A DNA stretch of 64,000 nt from UBA685 sp002299005. GTDB taxonomy: Bacteria; Pseudomonadota; Alphaproteobacteria; Puniceispirillales; Puniceispirillaceae. The position numbers and the translations under genes were made by a program. How positions within the stretch are numbered: position 1 is the stretch's first letter; each line of letters opens with the position of its first letter. The DNA is taken from positions 27,909 to 91,908 of the forward strand of contig CAXAAH010000003.1 of the NCBI GenBank assembly GCA_963966775.1, read 5' to 3'. The notes beneath the pieces were generated by a model. The model did no database searches and was not told the origin of the DNA. It saw only the letters and a list, made by a program, of their open reading frames with translations. Shown here piece by piece: positions 45,011 through 53,515 of this stretch.

Positions 45011-45766
45011 ATGAGTTATCTTGAAATACGTGGTGTGAATAAGCGTTTCGGCGGCTTACAAGCACTAGATGATGTGAACCTATCTGTTGAAGCAGGCACA
45101 ATTCATGCGATTATCGGGCCAAATGGGGCTGGTAAATCAACTTTGCTGAACACGTTTGTGGGCAAGCTGACACCAGATTCAGGCACGGTGACATTTGATG
45201 GCCAGTCTCTTCTGGGTATCAAGCCGCATGAAATTAACCAGGTTGGCGTGGCACGTGTGTTCCAAACGCCTGAGATTTTCTCAGAATTATCAGTGCTTGA
45301 TAATGTGATTATCCCCTGCCTTGCCAAGCGTGATGGGTCGTTTAAGCTTAACGGCTTATCGCTTCTCTCAAGACAGGCAGATATTCGCGAAAAAGCAGAA
45401 CAGATGCTGATTGATGTGAATATGCAGGATAAGCGCAATATGACGGCTTCATCTTTGTCGAGAGGTGATAAAAGACGCCTTGAGATGGCGATGTGCCTAT
45501 CGCAGGATCCGAAATTGTTGCTATTGGATGAGCCGACCGCTGGTATGGCGCGCGCTGATACGAATAACACAATTGACCTGTTGGCTGAAATTCAGGAAAA
45601 GCGCAAAATCACTAAAGTTGTGATTGAGCATGATATGCATGTGGTCTTCTCACTTGCGCAAAAGATTTCAGTGTTGGCGCAAGGCCATGTGATTGTGGAA
45701 GATAAGCCAGAAAATATTAAAGGCCATCCAAAGGTCAAAGAAGCGTATCTAGGGGGGACGAGTTAA
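45011..45766 (+). CDS. livG: Branched-chain amino acid ABC ATPase LivG
   Basis: ATP-binding subunit, 251 residues. Walker A is GPNGAGKSTLLNT near residue 37, Walker B is LLLLDEPTAGM, and the H-loop is VVIEHDMHVVF. The signature reads SLSRGDKRRLEMAM, where canonical LivG has LSYGxQRRLEI, so the second Gly of LSGGQ is Gly-Asp here. It overlaps livF by one base (TAATG). Confidence 0.92.
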   Translation: MSYLEIRGVNKRFGGLQALDDVNLSVEAGTIHAIIGPNGAGKSTLLNTFVGKLTPDSGTVTFDGQSLLGIKPHEINQVGVARVFQTPEIFSELSVLDNVIIPCLAKRDGSFKLNGLSLLSRQADIREKAEQMLIDVNMQDKRNMTASSLSRGDKRRLEMAMCLSQDPKLLLLDEPTAGMARADTNNTIDLLAEIQEKRKITKVVIEHDMHVVFSLAQKISVLAQGHVIVEDKPENIKGHPKVKEAYLGGTS

Positions 45767-46479
45767 TGGCTGGTAATAGCTTTTTTGAAGCACATGATCT
45801 GCAAGCTTATTATGGGGAATCATATATTGTCCAAGGGGTGAGCCTGTCTGTGAATGAAGGTGAGATTTTGGCTTTGCTTGGGCGTAATGGCGCGGGCAAG
45901 ACATCCACACTTCGGGCTATTGCGCGTCTTGATAATCCTGAGTTACGCGGTGGTGAGATTTGGCTAAATGGCACATCTCTGCATGATAAAAAAGCCTTCC
46001 AAGCCTCACAGCTTGGCATGGGTTTGGTGCCAGAAGATCGCCGCATCATCCAAGGTTTGACCGTCGAAGAAAACCTAAAGCTTGCCCAGATTGAAAAGCC
46101 GATTGGCTGGTCAATTGAGCGGATTTATGATTTGTTCCCGCGCCTTGGTGAGCGTCGCAACCAAGAGGGCACAACGCTCTCAGGCGGTGAGCAGCAGATG
46201 CTGGCGATTGGCCGTGCCTTGGCAAGAGAGGTCAAATTGCTCCTGCTTGATGAGCCATATGAAGGTCTTGCACCTGTGATTGTTGAAGAGATCGAAAAGA
46301 CACTTCATCAGATTAGATCAGAAGGCATCACAGCGATTATCGTTGAGCAAAATGCGATCGCCGCATTGAAGCTAGCAGACCGTGCGATTATCCTTGATAC
46401 AGGTCAGGTGGTCTATGATGGCTTGGCAAAGACGGTTCTTGAAGATGAACAGCTGCGTCACGATTATCTCGCTATCTGA
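45766..46479 (+). CDS. livF: Branched-chain amino acid ABC ATPase LivF
   Basis: Second ATP-binding subunit, 237 residues. Walker A is GRNGAGKTSTLRA, then VPEDRRIIQGLTVEENL (typical of LivF), signature LSGGEQQMLAIGRAL, Walker B LLLLDEPYEGLAPVIV and H-loop IIVEQNAIAALKLADRAIIL. It is the last gene of the importer operon and is followed by a clear terminator. Confidence 0.93.
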   Translation: MAGNSFFEAHDLQAYYGESYIVQGVSLSVNEGEILALLGRNGAGKTSTLRAIARLDNPELRGGEIWLNGTSLHDKKAFQASQLGMGLVPEDRRIIQGLTVEENLKLAQIEKPIGWSIERIYDLFPRLGERRNQEGTTLSGGEQQMLAIGRALAREVKLLLLDEPYEGLAPVIVEEIEKTLHQIRSEGITAIIVEQNAIAALKLADRAIILDTGQVVYDGLAKTVLEDEQLRHDYLAI

Positions 46480-46513
46480 TGCGGATTTGAGACTAGATTA
46501 AGAGCGACGAGAG

Positions 46514-46545
46514 ACCCTGCCAGAATTGCTTTGGCAGGGTTTTTT
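46514..46545 (+). terminator. Rho-independent terminator after livF
   Basis: ACCCTGCCA (46514-46522) pairs with TGGCAGGGT (46532-46540), followed by a run of T to 46545. It lies 34 nt after the livF stop and just before the 3' end of the convergent rsmJ. Confidence 0.92.
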
Positions 46546-46554
46546 ATGGCCTGA

Positions 46555-47163
46555 TTAAAGGCCCACCATAAAGACATCAAACGAGATAGCCTTGCCAATA
46601 ATTTGATGCGAGGGCGCTGGCAGGCCATCTAGGCGTTCTGCCTTTGTGGGCCATTTGACAACGACACGCTTTGCCGCGGTTTCAAGGGCGGTTTTAAGGG
46701 CGGTTTCAATCAGATCCCTCTGGTCTGGATCTGTGCCGACAAGGGCTTGGATTTTCTGCATATCGCCATTCACAAGCGCCGATTTCTTGCGCGCCGGATG
46801 CATCGGGTCAACGACAATCACATCTGCCGATAGGGTGGGTAATAGGTCGATGGAATTGCCGTGAAGCAACCTCATGCGGCTGGTGATTTCGGCATAGATG
46901 CCGCCTGTATTTTGTGCCTTTATCAGCGCGTCTGCGAGCATTTGATGCATCTTATCTGAGCGTTCAATCATCGTGACATGAGAGCCAAGCGAGGCAAGCA
47001 GAAACGCATCCTTGCCTTGGCCGGCGGTGGCATCAATGATGGTCGGGCAGAGGCCGTTTTTCATACCAACAGCTTTGGGCAGATCCTGCCCCCGCCCGCC
47101 GCCAAATTGCAAGCGATGGCGCACAGCACCTGTGGTGAAATCACATGAAGGCAAATCAGTCAT
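46555..47163 (-). CDS. rsmJ: 16S rRNA (guanine-1516 N2) methyltransferase RsmJ-like
   Basis: SAM-dependent methyltransferase, 202 residues. Visible are IIDATAGQGKDAFLLASLGSHVTMIERS (motif I and following acid), LLHGNSIDLLP, and the catalytic DPMHPARKKSALV, close to the DPMFP-KS motif of RsmJ. The C-terminal VVKWPTKAERL is also typical. It is best known from gammaproteobacteria. It is convergent with livF. Confidence 0.85.
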   Translation of the reverse strand: MTDLPSCDFTTGAVRHRLQFGGGRGQDLPKAVGMKNGLCPTIIDATAGQGKDAFLLASLGSHVTMIERSDKMHQMLADALIKAQNTGGIYAEITSRMRLLHGNSIDLLPTLSADVIVVDPMHPARKKSALVNGDMQKIQALVGTDPDQRDLIETALKTALETAAKRVVVKWPTKAERLDGLPAPSHQIIGKAISFDVFMVGL

Positions 47164-47530
47164 GAAACTACTCTTTAGACGATAACAGCCCCCATTATGG
47201 CAAATTTAGCTGGCTAACAGCAAGGGGGGTGTTTGCCCCCCCCTGTTGACGCTAACTCTTACCGCTGATAGCCTCATAGCAATTCACGTCTTGTGCGAGA
47301 GCTTCGTGATTGTCATAGCTGTTTGTTTTGTTATGCGTACCGCCCTGATGGGCCAGCTTGCAACCGCACCAAATGAGTGATGCACCCCGCTATGATAAGG
47401 GGTTTTGATTGGCATCACCTCATGTGTTTTACCCGTACCCATTTATGTATTAAAGGCGACTTATCGTCTGTTTTGTCCTGTTAATTTCTCTGGCTATTGC
47501 GTAAGGCCGAACTTGATAGGAGAGACAAAA
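47164..47530. other. 367-nt intergenic region
   Basis: No credible gene. A G6/C8 hairpin (47224-47243) is present without a U-run. The right part should contain the promoter for the truncated usp gene, whose AGGAGA ribosome-binding site is intact. Confidence 0.6.
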
Positions 47531-47782
47531 ATGCAAAAGAGTATTTTGTTAGCTGTTGATGGCTCTGGGGGTGCAAGCAATGCGCTGTCTTATGTGCTGG
47601 ATACGGTCGATTCACAATCTGTGGCGATTATTTTGGCTTATGTGATCGAATGGTCACCCTATAGCTTTAATACGCCAGAGGAAAATGCCGAGCGTCATAA
47701 AAGGCGGGAAGGCGAGATATCACGTGCCAATGAGGGGGTCATAACCCCTGTCAGACAACAGTCTGACGCAATTTATCTTTAA
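47531..47782 (+). pseudogene. Truncated universal stress protein (N-terminal half)
   Basis: 83 codons beginning MQKSILLAVDGSGGASNALSYVL, the start of a UspA-fold protein, and running through YVIEWSPYSFNTPEENAERHKRREGEI. Intact relatives continue for roughly another 70 residues, with the nucleotide-binding G-x2-G-x9-G(S/T) motif. Here the match ends around NEGVITPV and the frame closes with RQQSDAIYL. A good AGGAGA and ATG remain, so a short product may still be made. It is directly followed by the end of an unrelated SDR gene, which suggests a deletion joining the two. Confidence 0.7.
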
Positions 47783-47786
47783 GCTT

Positions 47787-48017
47787 ATGACCAAAACGCC
47801 GCTTGTGCAGTCTGCTGAGAAGGGTGCATATCCCGCGCTTATATGTGCGACCGCAGACGGTCTTGAGGGCCGCGCGCTTTATGGCCCGACAGGGATGCTT
47901 GGGTTTGTTGGCCCTGTTGGACAGGGTAATTTGAACGCCCTTGCCTATGATAAGCCTGTGATGGAAAAATTATGGGCCGTCTCAGAACAGGCGGTGGATT
48001 TTGTCTGGCAGGTATAA
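47787..48017 (+). pseudogene. Remnant: C-terminal end of a short-chain dehydrogenase
   Basis: 76 codons with the pattern of the last third of an SDR oxidoreductase (QSAEKGAYPALICATADGLEG, ALYGPTGMLGFVGPVG, and an end like VMEKLWAVSEQAV). The nucleotide-binding and catalytic parts are missing. The frame is open upstream to at least 47760, overlapping the usp remnant in another frame, so the deletion junction is likely near 47750-47780. No ribosome-binding site is evident. Confidence 0.6.
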
Positions 48018-48126
48018 AAGCTAGCCCCCCTCCTTTTAGACGAAAGACAGTCTGTTATTTTGCCTATCAGCGTAGATTTAAAGCTGGTATGGTGGGAGAC
48101 TGTCATCAGATGAAGGGGGCAAAATC

Positions 48127-48150
48127 ATGCCAAAAACCATGCCAAAAACC
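48127..48150. repeat. 12-bp tandem duplication, intergenic
   Basis: ATGCCAAAAACC occurs at 48127-48138 and again at 48139-48150, followed by another ATG. It lies 36 nt upstream of the DMT transporter start. Confidence 0.8.
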
Positions 48151-48185
48151 ATGATAGCGCATGGCAACCATGATTGTGACTGATT

Positions 48186-49091
48186 GTGGGTAAGACGCTT
48201 CTGATGCCAAGCAGCAGGGATAATCTTGTCGGTGTGCTTTTCATGTTCACCGGCATGTTCGTGTTTTCAGCGGTTGATGCGCAGGCCAAATATCTGACGC
48301 AAACAATGCCTGCCATGCAGATTGTCTGGGGGCGGCAAATTGGTTTGTTCCTAGGCGTGCTATTTTTGCTCGGCCTCAAAGGCACACATGTTCTGAAATC
48401 GCGCTATCCACGCTTGCAAATCGCCAGAGGTTTTGCAGCCGCCATGTCGGCCAGCTTGTTTATTTTGGGGCTGTCTTATGTCCCCTTGGCAGATGCGGTC
48501 TCTGTGACATTTGTTGCGCCGATTGTTGTGACTATCTTGAGCTTCCTGCTTTTGGGAGAGCGTGTCGGGATCCATAGATGGACCGCGACGCTGGCAGGGT
48601 TTGCTGGCACCTTGGTTGTGATACGGCCCGGCTTTGATACATTTCATCCCGGCCTGTTATTGCCATTGGTTGCGGCTTGTTTCTTTGCCAGTCGCCAAGT
48701 GATTTCGCGTTATATTGGCAAGGATGATCGCACCGAGACAACCGTCGCTTATACCGCGCTTGTCAGCTTTGTCTTTCTTAGTTTGATTGTGCCCTTTATC
48801 TGGGTACCCTTTGTCAGCAATACGCAAATCGCGATCTTTCTTTTGATGTCTGTGATGGCCGCGCTTGGAGAGATTTTGGTCATCAAAGCCCTTGAGGTCG
48901 GTCTTGCGGTGGTCGTATCACCGCTTCATTATACAATCATCATTTGGGCAAGTTTTTACGGCTATGTCTTATTTGGTCACGTCCCTGATTTTTGGACCTA
49001 TGGCGGGGCAGCAATTATTGTGGCATCTGGTTTATATATCCTGCATCGTGAACGCATAAGAGCGCGCGAAGAAGCGTTGGTAACGCGATAG
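48186..49091 (+). CDS. EamA/DMT-superfamily transporter
   Basis: Inner-membrane protein of about 301 residues with ten hydrophobic segments forming two EamA repeats (FMFTGMFVFSAVDAQAKYL... and the second from VAACFFASRQVISRYIG). Substrates of such RhaT/RarD-like permeases cannot be predicted. The frame begins with GTG at 48186; an ATG at 48204 is as likely, and neither has a strong ribosome-binding site. dgoK starts about 14 nt behind the stop, so it may be part of the sugar-acid operon. Confidence 0.85.
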   Translation: MGKTLLMPSSRDNLVGVLFMFTGMFVFSAVDAQAKYLTQTMPAMQIVWGRQIGLFLGVLFLLGLKGTHVLKSRYPRLQIARGFAAAMSASLFILGLSYVPLADAVSVTFVAPIVVTILSFLLLGERVGIHRWTATLAGFAGTLVVIRPGFDTFHPGLLLPLVAACFFASRQVISRYIGKDDRTETTVAYTALVSFVFLSLIVPFIWVPFVSNTQIAIFLLMSVMAALGEILVIKALEVGLAVVVSPLHYTIIIWASFYGYVLFGHVPDFWTYGGAAIIVASGLYILHRERIRAREEALVTR

Positions 49092-49105
49092 GTAATAGGT
49101 TGCGG

Positions 49106-50041
49106 ATGATGGCAGATATGAAATATATCCTGATTGATTGGGGCACGAGTAGCTTTCGCCTCTGGGCCATTGACCAAGGCGGCACCATTGCCGTCTCTCA
49201 CCATGAGGCACGCGGGATGTCTTCCTTGGGGCCGGCTGAGTATGAGCCGTTCCTTGAGGGGTATCTCGCAAGCAAGGGCATTGGCGCAGAAGTGCCTGTC
49301 TTGATATGTGGGATGGCAGGGGCAAAACAGGGCTGGCAAGAGGCGCCTTATGTAGACCTGCCAACAAAGCTTGATACGCTGTTGTTGGCGGCGGTCTCTG
49401 TGGTGTCGGCGACGACGCGTGATATCCGTATCTTGCCGGGCGTCGCTCAGCGTGATGCGCGAAGACCAGATGTTATGCGCGGGGAAGAGACCATCTTGCT
49501 TGGGGCTATTTTACAAGGGGCCAATTTACAGGATGATGCCAACAGGCTTTTCTGCTTGCCGGGCACGCATTCAAAATGGGTCTCTATCCAGCAAAATATG
49601 ATCACCACTATCACGACGATGATGACAGGTGAGCTATTCGCGCTTTTGAAACATCATTCAACATTAAGCCCTCTATTGGATGATGATGGCACGTCTCTAT
49701 CTGCGCATCCGGCCTTTCATGACGGGGTTGTGGCAGGCGCAGATGCGCCGCAAGATTTACCTTCCTTGCTGTTTTCCATCCGGTCTGATGCGCTGTTAAA
49801 TGCTACTGATGGCAAGGCAAGCTTGGCGCGTCTATCGGGCCTGCTGATAGGGGCTGAGCTTGCGGCGATGAGGGGTTATATCTCTGGCAAGGTAGGGCTT
49901 ATCTCGCAAGGCGCGCTGGCTGATTTATATAAAAGCGCCATGAGCATTCTCGCCCTCAGCTTTGAAGATATCGATTCTCATGAGATGGTATTATCAGGCC
50001 TTATCTATTGCGCAGACCAAATTTGGCGGGAGGGACCGTAA
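49106..50041 (+). CDS. dgoK: 2-dehydro-3-deoxygalactonokinase DgoK
   Basis: Kinase phosphorylating 2-keto-3-deoxygalactonate (KDGal) to KDPGal. The N-terminal phosphate loop YILIDWGTSSFRLWAID, GMAGAKQGWQEAPYV, LPGTHSKWV and FTGE-like MTGELFALLKHHSTL are family features. About 311 residues fits. The ATG at 49106 is used (AGG 7 nt upstream); an ATG at 49118 (MKYILIDW) is also possible. dgoA starts 2 nt after its stop. Confidence 0.9.
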   Translation: MMADMKYILIDWGTSSFRLWAIDQGGTIAVSHHEARGMSSLGPAEYEPFLEGYLASKGIGAEVPVLICGMAGAKQGWQEAPYVDLPTKLDTLLLAAVSVVSATTRDIRILPGVAQRDARRPDVMRGEETILLGAILQGANLQDDANRLFCLPGTHSKWVSIQQNMITTITTMMTGELFALLKHHSTLSPLLDDDGTSLSAHPAFHDGVVAGADAPQDLPSLLFSIRSDALLNATDGKASLARLSGLLIGAELAAMRGYISGKVGLISQGALADLYKSAMSILALSFEDIDSHEMVLSGLIYCADQIWREGP

Positions 50042-50043
50042 AT

Positions 50044-50742
50044 ATGTCAGACTTGCATCACACAACGATATCTGCCGGAGAAATCTGGTCGCAGAGCGCG
50101 GTCAAATTGATCGCTATTTTGCGCGGCATCACACCAGAAGAGATAGCGCCTGCGGTTGAGGTTCTCCTGGCGGCGGGCTTTCGTGCGATTGAAATACCTT
50201 TGAACTCGCCCAGCCCTTTTGACTCTATCAAGATTGCGGCAGAGGTCGCGTCATCTCATAAAGACGCATCATCTCATAAAGAAAGGTGCCTTATCGGGGC
50301 AGGCACAGTTTTGGATGCGGGCGATGTTGCCAAGGTGCATGAGGCTGGCGGCAATTTGATTGTCTCACCAAATGTCGATCCGGCGGTTATCACAGCGACG
50401 ACCGCGCGCGGCATGCTAAGTGCGCCGGGGGTGTTTACGGCGACAGAATGCTTGTTAGCGTTGAAATCTGGCGCCGCTATATTGAAGATTTTCCCAGCCT
50501 CAGTGATGGGGGCAAATGGCATAAAGGCCTTGCGCGCTATCCTGCCGGCAGCGTGTGAGATCTGCCCCGTAGGCGGCGTCGGCAATGCCGATTTTGCCGC
50601 CTATTTAGGGGCAGGTGCCACAGGTTTTGGCCTTGGCACGTCGCTTTATCGGCAAGGCATGTCAACTGATGCGCTTGCCAAAAATGCAGGAGAGGCGGTG
50701 GATGCCTATCTTGCGGCTTATGAGGCTGAGGGTAGGTCCTGA
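50044..50742 (+). CDS. dgoA: 2-dehydro-3-deoxy-6-phosphogalactonate aldolase DgoA
   Basis: Class I aldolase of the KDPG/KDPGal family, cleaving the phosphorylated keto-deoxy acid to pyruvate and glyceraldehyde-3-phosphate. Visible are IAILRGITPEEI, AGFRAIEIPLNSPSPFDSI (the PLNSP segment favours DgoA over Eda), LIGAGTVLDAGDV and the Schiff-base lysine in AILKIFPASVMG. The ATG at 50044 has GGGAGGG upstream. About 232 residues, slightly long because of an SSHKDASSHKE duplication. The 3' end overlaps the convergent dehydrogenase gene by 25 nt. Confidence 0.9.
   Translation: MSDLHHTTISAGEIWSQSAVKLIAILRGITPEEIAPAVEVLLAAGFRAIEIPLNSPSPFDSIKIAAEVASSHKDASSHKERCLIGAGTVLDAGDVAKVHEAGGNLIVSPNVDPAVITATTARGMLSAPGVFTATECLLALKSGAAILKIFPASVMGANGIKALRAILPAACEICPVGGVGNADFAAYLGAGATGFGLGTSLYRQGMSTDALAKNAGEAVDAYLAAYEAEGRS
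50251..50282 (+). repeat. 18-bp-period duplication in dgoA
   Basis: TCATCTCATAAAGA occurs at 50251-50264 and 50269-50282. It encodes SSHKDASSHKE in a surface loop between the second helix and third strand of the barrel. Confidence 0.88.
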
Positions 50743-51683
50743 CATTCTGGCACGGCGGAAATGACGGTGCCTTTTTCAAAAAATTGCACAAGATTATCAA
50801 CCGTTAAATCGCCCATCGCTTGACGTGTCTCAACCGTGCCACTCGCGACATGCGGGGTCAGTGTGACATTTTCCATCGCGCATAATTCGGCCGGGATATG
50901 GGGCTCATTCTCAAACACATCTAGGCCGGCCCAGCCAAGGCGGCCTTCTGTGAGGGCAAGGATAAGTTCATGCTCATCAACCACCGACCCTCTGGCAACA
51001 TTGATCAAGGTACCCTCACTGCCAAGCGCATCTAGCACTTCGCGGTTAATGATTTTTTGCGTCGCAGGCCCGCCTGTTGTGATGGCAATCAGATAGTCAA
51101 CATCACCTGCCATCGCGCTAAGATTATCATAATAAGGATAGGGTACATCGGCGCGTTTATTGCGGCTATGATAAGAAATATCACAGTTAAAGACGGCCAA
51201 TTTGCGGGCGATTTCACTGCCGATACGCCCAAGGCCTAGGATGCCTACTTTTTTATGTTCGATTGACCGGCTCAAAGGGGCGTTGCCTTCCTCTGCCCAT
51301 TTGCCAGACCGTGCCCATGCCTCGTCACGCACCAAGCAACGGCTGGTCGCAAGCATCAGCAAGATGGCCAAATTAGCAACATCCGCATTTAGGACATTGG
51401 GGGTATGCGTCACCATGATACCGCGCTTGGCGGCAAGGCTGGTATCGATGGCATCATAGCCCACCCCATAGCAGGAAATAACTGCCAGATTTGGCAAGGC
51501 GGCCATGATCTCTGGTTTGACGCCATCATGACCATTGGTTGCCACAGCCTTAATGCGCGGGGCAATGGCTGGCCAGTCAGGGGAATCTTTGACCTCATCC
51601 CATTTGTGAATTGTGAATGATTTATCAAAGCGTTCCATCATCCGCGGTGTTGCGCCGCCGATTAACAATAGTTCATTTGTCAT
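50718..51683 (-). CDS. D-isomer-specific 2-hydroxyacid dehydrogenase
   Basis: NAD(P)-dependent oxidoreductase of the glyoxylate/hydroxypyruvate reductase type, 321 residues. The Rossmann motif is VGILGLGRIGSEIARKL, the catalytic Arg is in LINVARGSVVDE, the Glu in WAGLDVFENEPHIP and the His in VTLTPHVASGT. It sits 11 nt downstream of the dehydratase gene, forming an operon kdgK-dehydratase-dehydrogenase. The substrate may be a 2-keto acid formed in this pathway or glyoxylate. Confidence 0.87.
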   Translation of the reverse strand: MTNELLLIGGATPRMMERFDKSFTIHKWDEVKDSPDWPAIAPRIKAVATNGHDGVKPEIMAALPNLAVISCYGVGYDAIDTSLAAKRGIMVTHTPNVLNADVANLAILLMLATSRCLVRDEAWARSGKWAEEGNAPLSRSIEHKKVGILGLGRIGSEIARKLAVFNCDISYHSRNKRADVPYPYYDNLSAMAGDVDYLIAITTGGPATQKIINREVLDALGSEGTLINVARGSVVDEHELILALTEGRLGWAGLDVFENEPHIPAELCAMENVTLTPHVASGTVETRQAMGDLTVDNLVQFFEKGTVISAVPECQDLPSAS

Positions 51684-51694
51684 TGACCAAGCCT

Positions 51695-53497
51695 TTAATG
51701 ATTGTTTCGTGGTGTATGTTTTTGTGCGATGCCGCGATAATTTGGGGCATCTTCTAGGACCATACCATCGCTAAATGGCTGAACCTTTTCGCGGAAGAAT
51801 TGTTGCCAAGGTGTATGGCTTTCAGGGGTTGGATACCCCCCATCCTTAACCAGCTTTTGCCTGCGCGCCGCAAGCTCTGCCTCATCAACAAGCATATTTG
51901 CCCGGCATTCATTCAGGTCGATATGAATGATATCCCCTGTCTGTAACAATGCCAGCCCGCCTAGATCGGCCGCTTCTGGTGAGGCGTTCAAGATAGACGG
52001 AGAGCCAGACGTGCCTGATTGGCGACCATCACCGATACAGGGCAAAGAGGTGATGCCTTGTTTTAGTAAATAAGATGGTGGGCGCATATTCACAACTTCC
52101 GCACCGCCGGGATAGCCCTTAGGGCCAGTGCCACGCATCACCAAGATACAATGCGCATCAATATTCAAAGCTGGATCGTCAATTGTCTTGTGAAAATCCT
52201 CTGGCCCTTCAAAGACCACCGCACGCCCTTTAAAGGCCATGGGCGAGTCTGGGTCAGATAAATAGCGGTCATTAAACTCATCTGAAATGACGCTTGTTTT
52301 CATAATCGCCGAATCAAATAGATTGCCCTTTAAATTGATGAAGCCTGCATGGTTCACCAAGGGGTTGGCCGCGCTTTTGATCACATCTTGGTTTTGGCTT
52401 GTCTTGCCTTGGCAATTCTCGCCGATTGTGTAGCCATTGACCGTCAGGGCTTGCGGGTGAGGCAAGAGATCTGCGTCAAGCAGGGCATCTATGATGGCAG
52501 GCACACCGCCCGCGCGATGATAATCTTCGCCCAAATATTTACCCGCAGGTTGCATATTGGCTAGCAATGGCACCTTATGGCCAATCTCCTGCCAATCATC
52601 ATTTGTCAGCGTGATCCCAAGATGACGCGCGATGGCGTTTAAATGGATGGGCGCGTTGGTTGACCCACCAATCGCTGAATTGACGACAATCGCATTCTCA
52701 AACGAGGCGCGTGTCATGATATCGGACGGTTTTAGATCTTCCCACACCATATCCACAATCCGCTTGCCCGTGGCATAGGCCATCTGTCCACGCTCACGGT
52801 AAGGGGCAGGGATAGCGGCGGAGCCCGGCAATTGCATGCCCAAAGCCTCAGCAAGCGAATTCATCGTCGTCGCGGTGCCCATTGTGTTGCAATAGCCGGT
52901 AGAGGGCGCGGAAGATGCGGCAAGCTCCATAAAGCCATCATCATCTATCTCGCCAGTGGCAAGCAATTCACGTGCCTTCCAAATGACCGTACCAGAGCCC
53001 GCACGCTCGCCATTATGCCACCCGTTAAGCATCGGGCCCACAGATAGGGCGATCGCAGGGATGTTCACAGTCGCGGCGGCCATCAATAGCGCAGGGGTTG
53101 TTTTATCACAGCCAATATTCAGAACAACGCCGTCAATCGGATAGCCAAACAGGCTTTCAACCAAAGACAAATAGGCAAGGTTGCGATCAAGCATGGCGGT
53201 CGGACGCTTGCCAGTCTCTTGGATGGGATGCACGGGGATTTCCATCACCGTGCCACCGGCGGCATTAATCGCATCACGCAGACGCTTGGTTAATTCTAGA
53301 TGATGTCGATTACAGGGGCTAAGGTCTGAGCCTGTTTGCGCAATGCCAATGATAGGGCGGCCTGATTGCAGCTCTTCTCTTGTCAGCCCATAATTGAGAT
53401 AGCGCTCAAGATATAAGGCAGTCATTTCAGGATCTGCTGGGTCGTTAAACCATTTGCGTGACCGTAAATTCTCTGGGGTCATTTTCTTGCCGCTCAT
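51695..53497 (-). CDS. IlvD/EDD-family sugar-acid dehydratase
   Basis: Iron-sulfur dehydratase of the dihydroxyacid/6-phosphogluconate dehydratase family, sugar-acid branch (L-arabonate, D-xylonate, galactonate and similar). It makes 2-keto-3-deoxy acids. Cluster cysteines are visible in DLSPCNRHH (about residue 61), NIGCDKTTPALL (about residue 129) and TGYCNTMGTATTMNSLAEALGM split around residue 200. GRQSGTSGSPSILN is also typical. At 600 residues it fits this branch. AGAGG precedes the ATG. It lies 18 nt behind kdgK. The exact substrate cannot be read from sequence. Confidence 0.87.
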   Translation of the reverse strand: MSGKKMTPENLRSRKWFNDPADPEMTALYLERYLNYGLTREELQSGRPIIGIAQTGSDLSPCNRHHLELTKRLRDAINAAGGTVMEIPVHPIQETGKRPTAMLDRNLAYLSLVESLFGYPIDGVVLNIGCDKTTPALLMAAATVNIPAIALSVGPMLNGWHNGERAGSGTVIWKARELLATGEIDDDGFMELAASSAPSTGYCNTMGTATTMNSLAEALGMQLPGSAAIPAPYRERGQMAYATGKRIVDMVWEDLKPSDIMTRASFENAIVVNSAIGGSTNAPIHLNAIARHLGITLTNDDWQEIGHKVPLLANMQPAGKYLGEDYHRAGGVPAIIDALLDADLLPHPQALTVNGYTIGENCQGKTSQNQDVIKSAANPLVNHAGFINLKGNLFDSAIMKTSVISDEFNDRYLSDPDSPMAFKGRAVVFEGPEDFHKTIDDPALNIDAHCILVMRGTGPKGYPGGAEVVNMRPPSYLLKQGITSLPCIGDGRQSGTSGSPSILNASPEAADLGGLALLQTGDIIHIDLNECRANMLVDEAELAARRQKLVKDGGYPTPESHTPWQQFFREKVQPFSDGMVLEDAPNYRGIAQKHTPRNNH

Positions 53498-53515
53498 CTG
53501 TCTTATCCTCTAAGA

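Noticed and set aside
47224..47243. G6/C8 hairpin as a terminator
   Set aside because: No U-run on either strand and no gene ends nearby; it lies 60 nt upstream of the rsmJ start.
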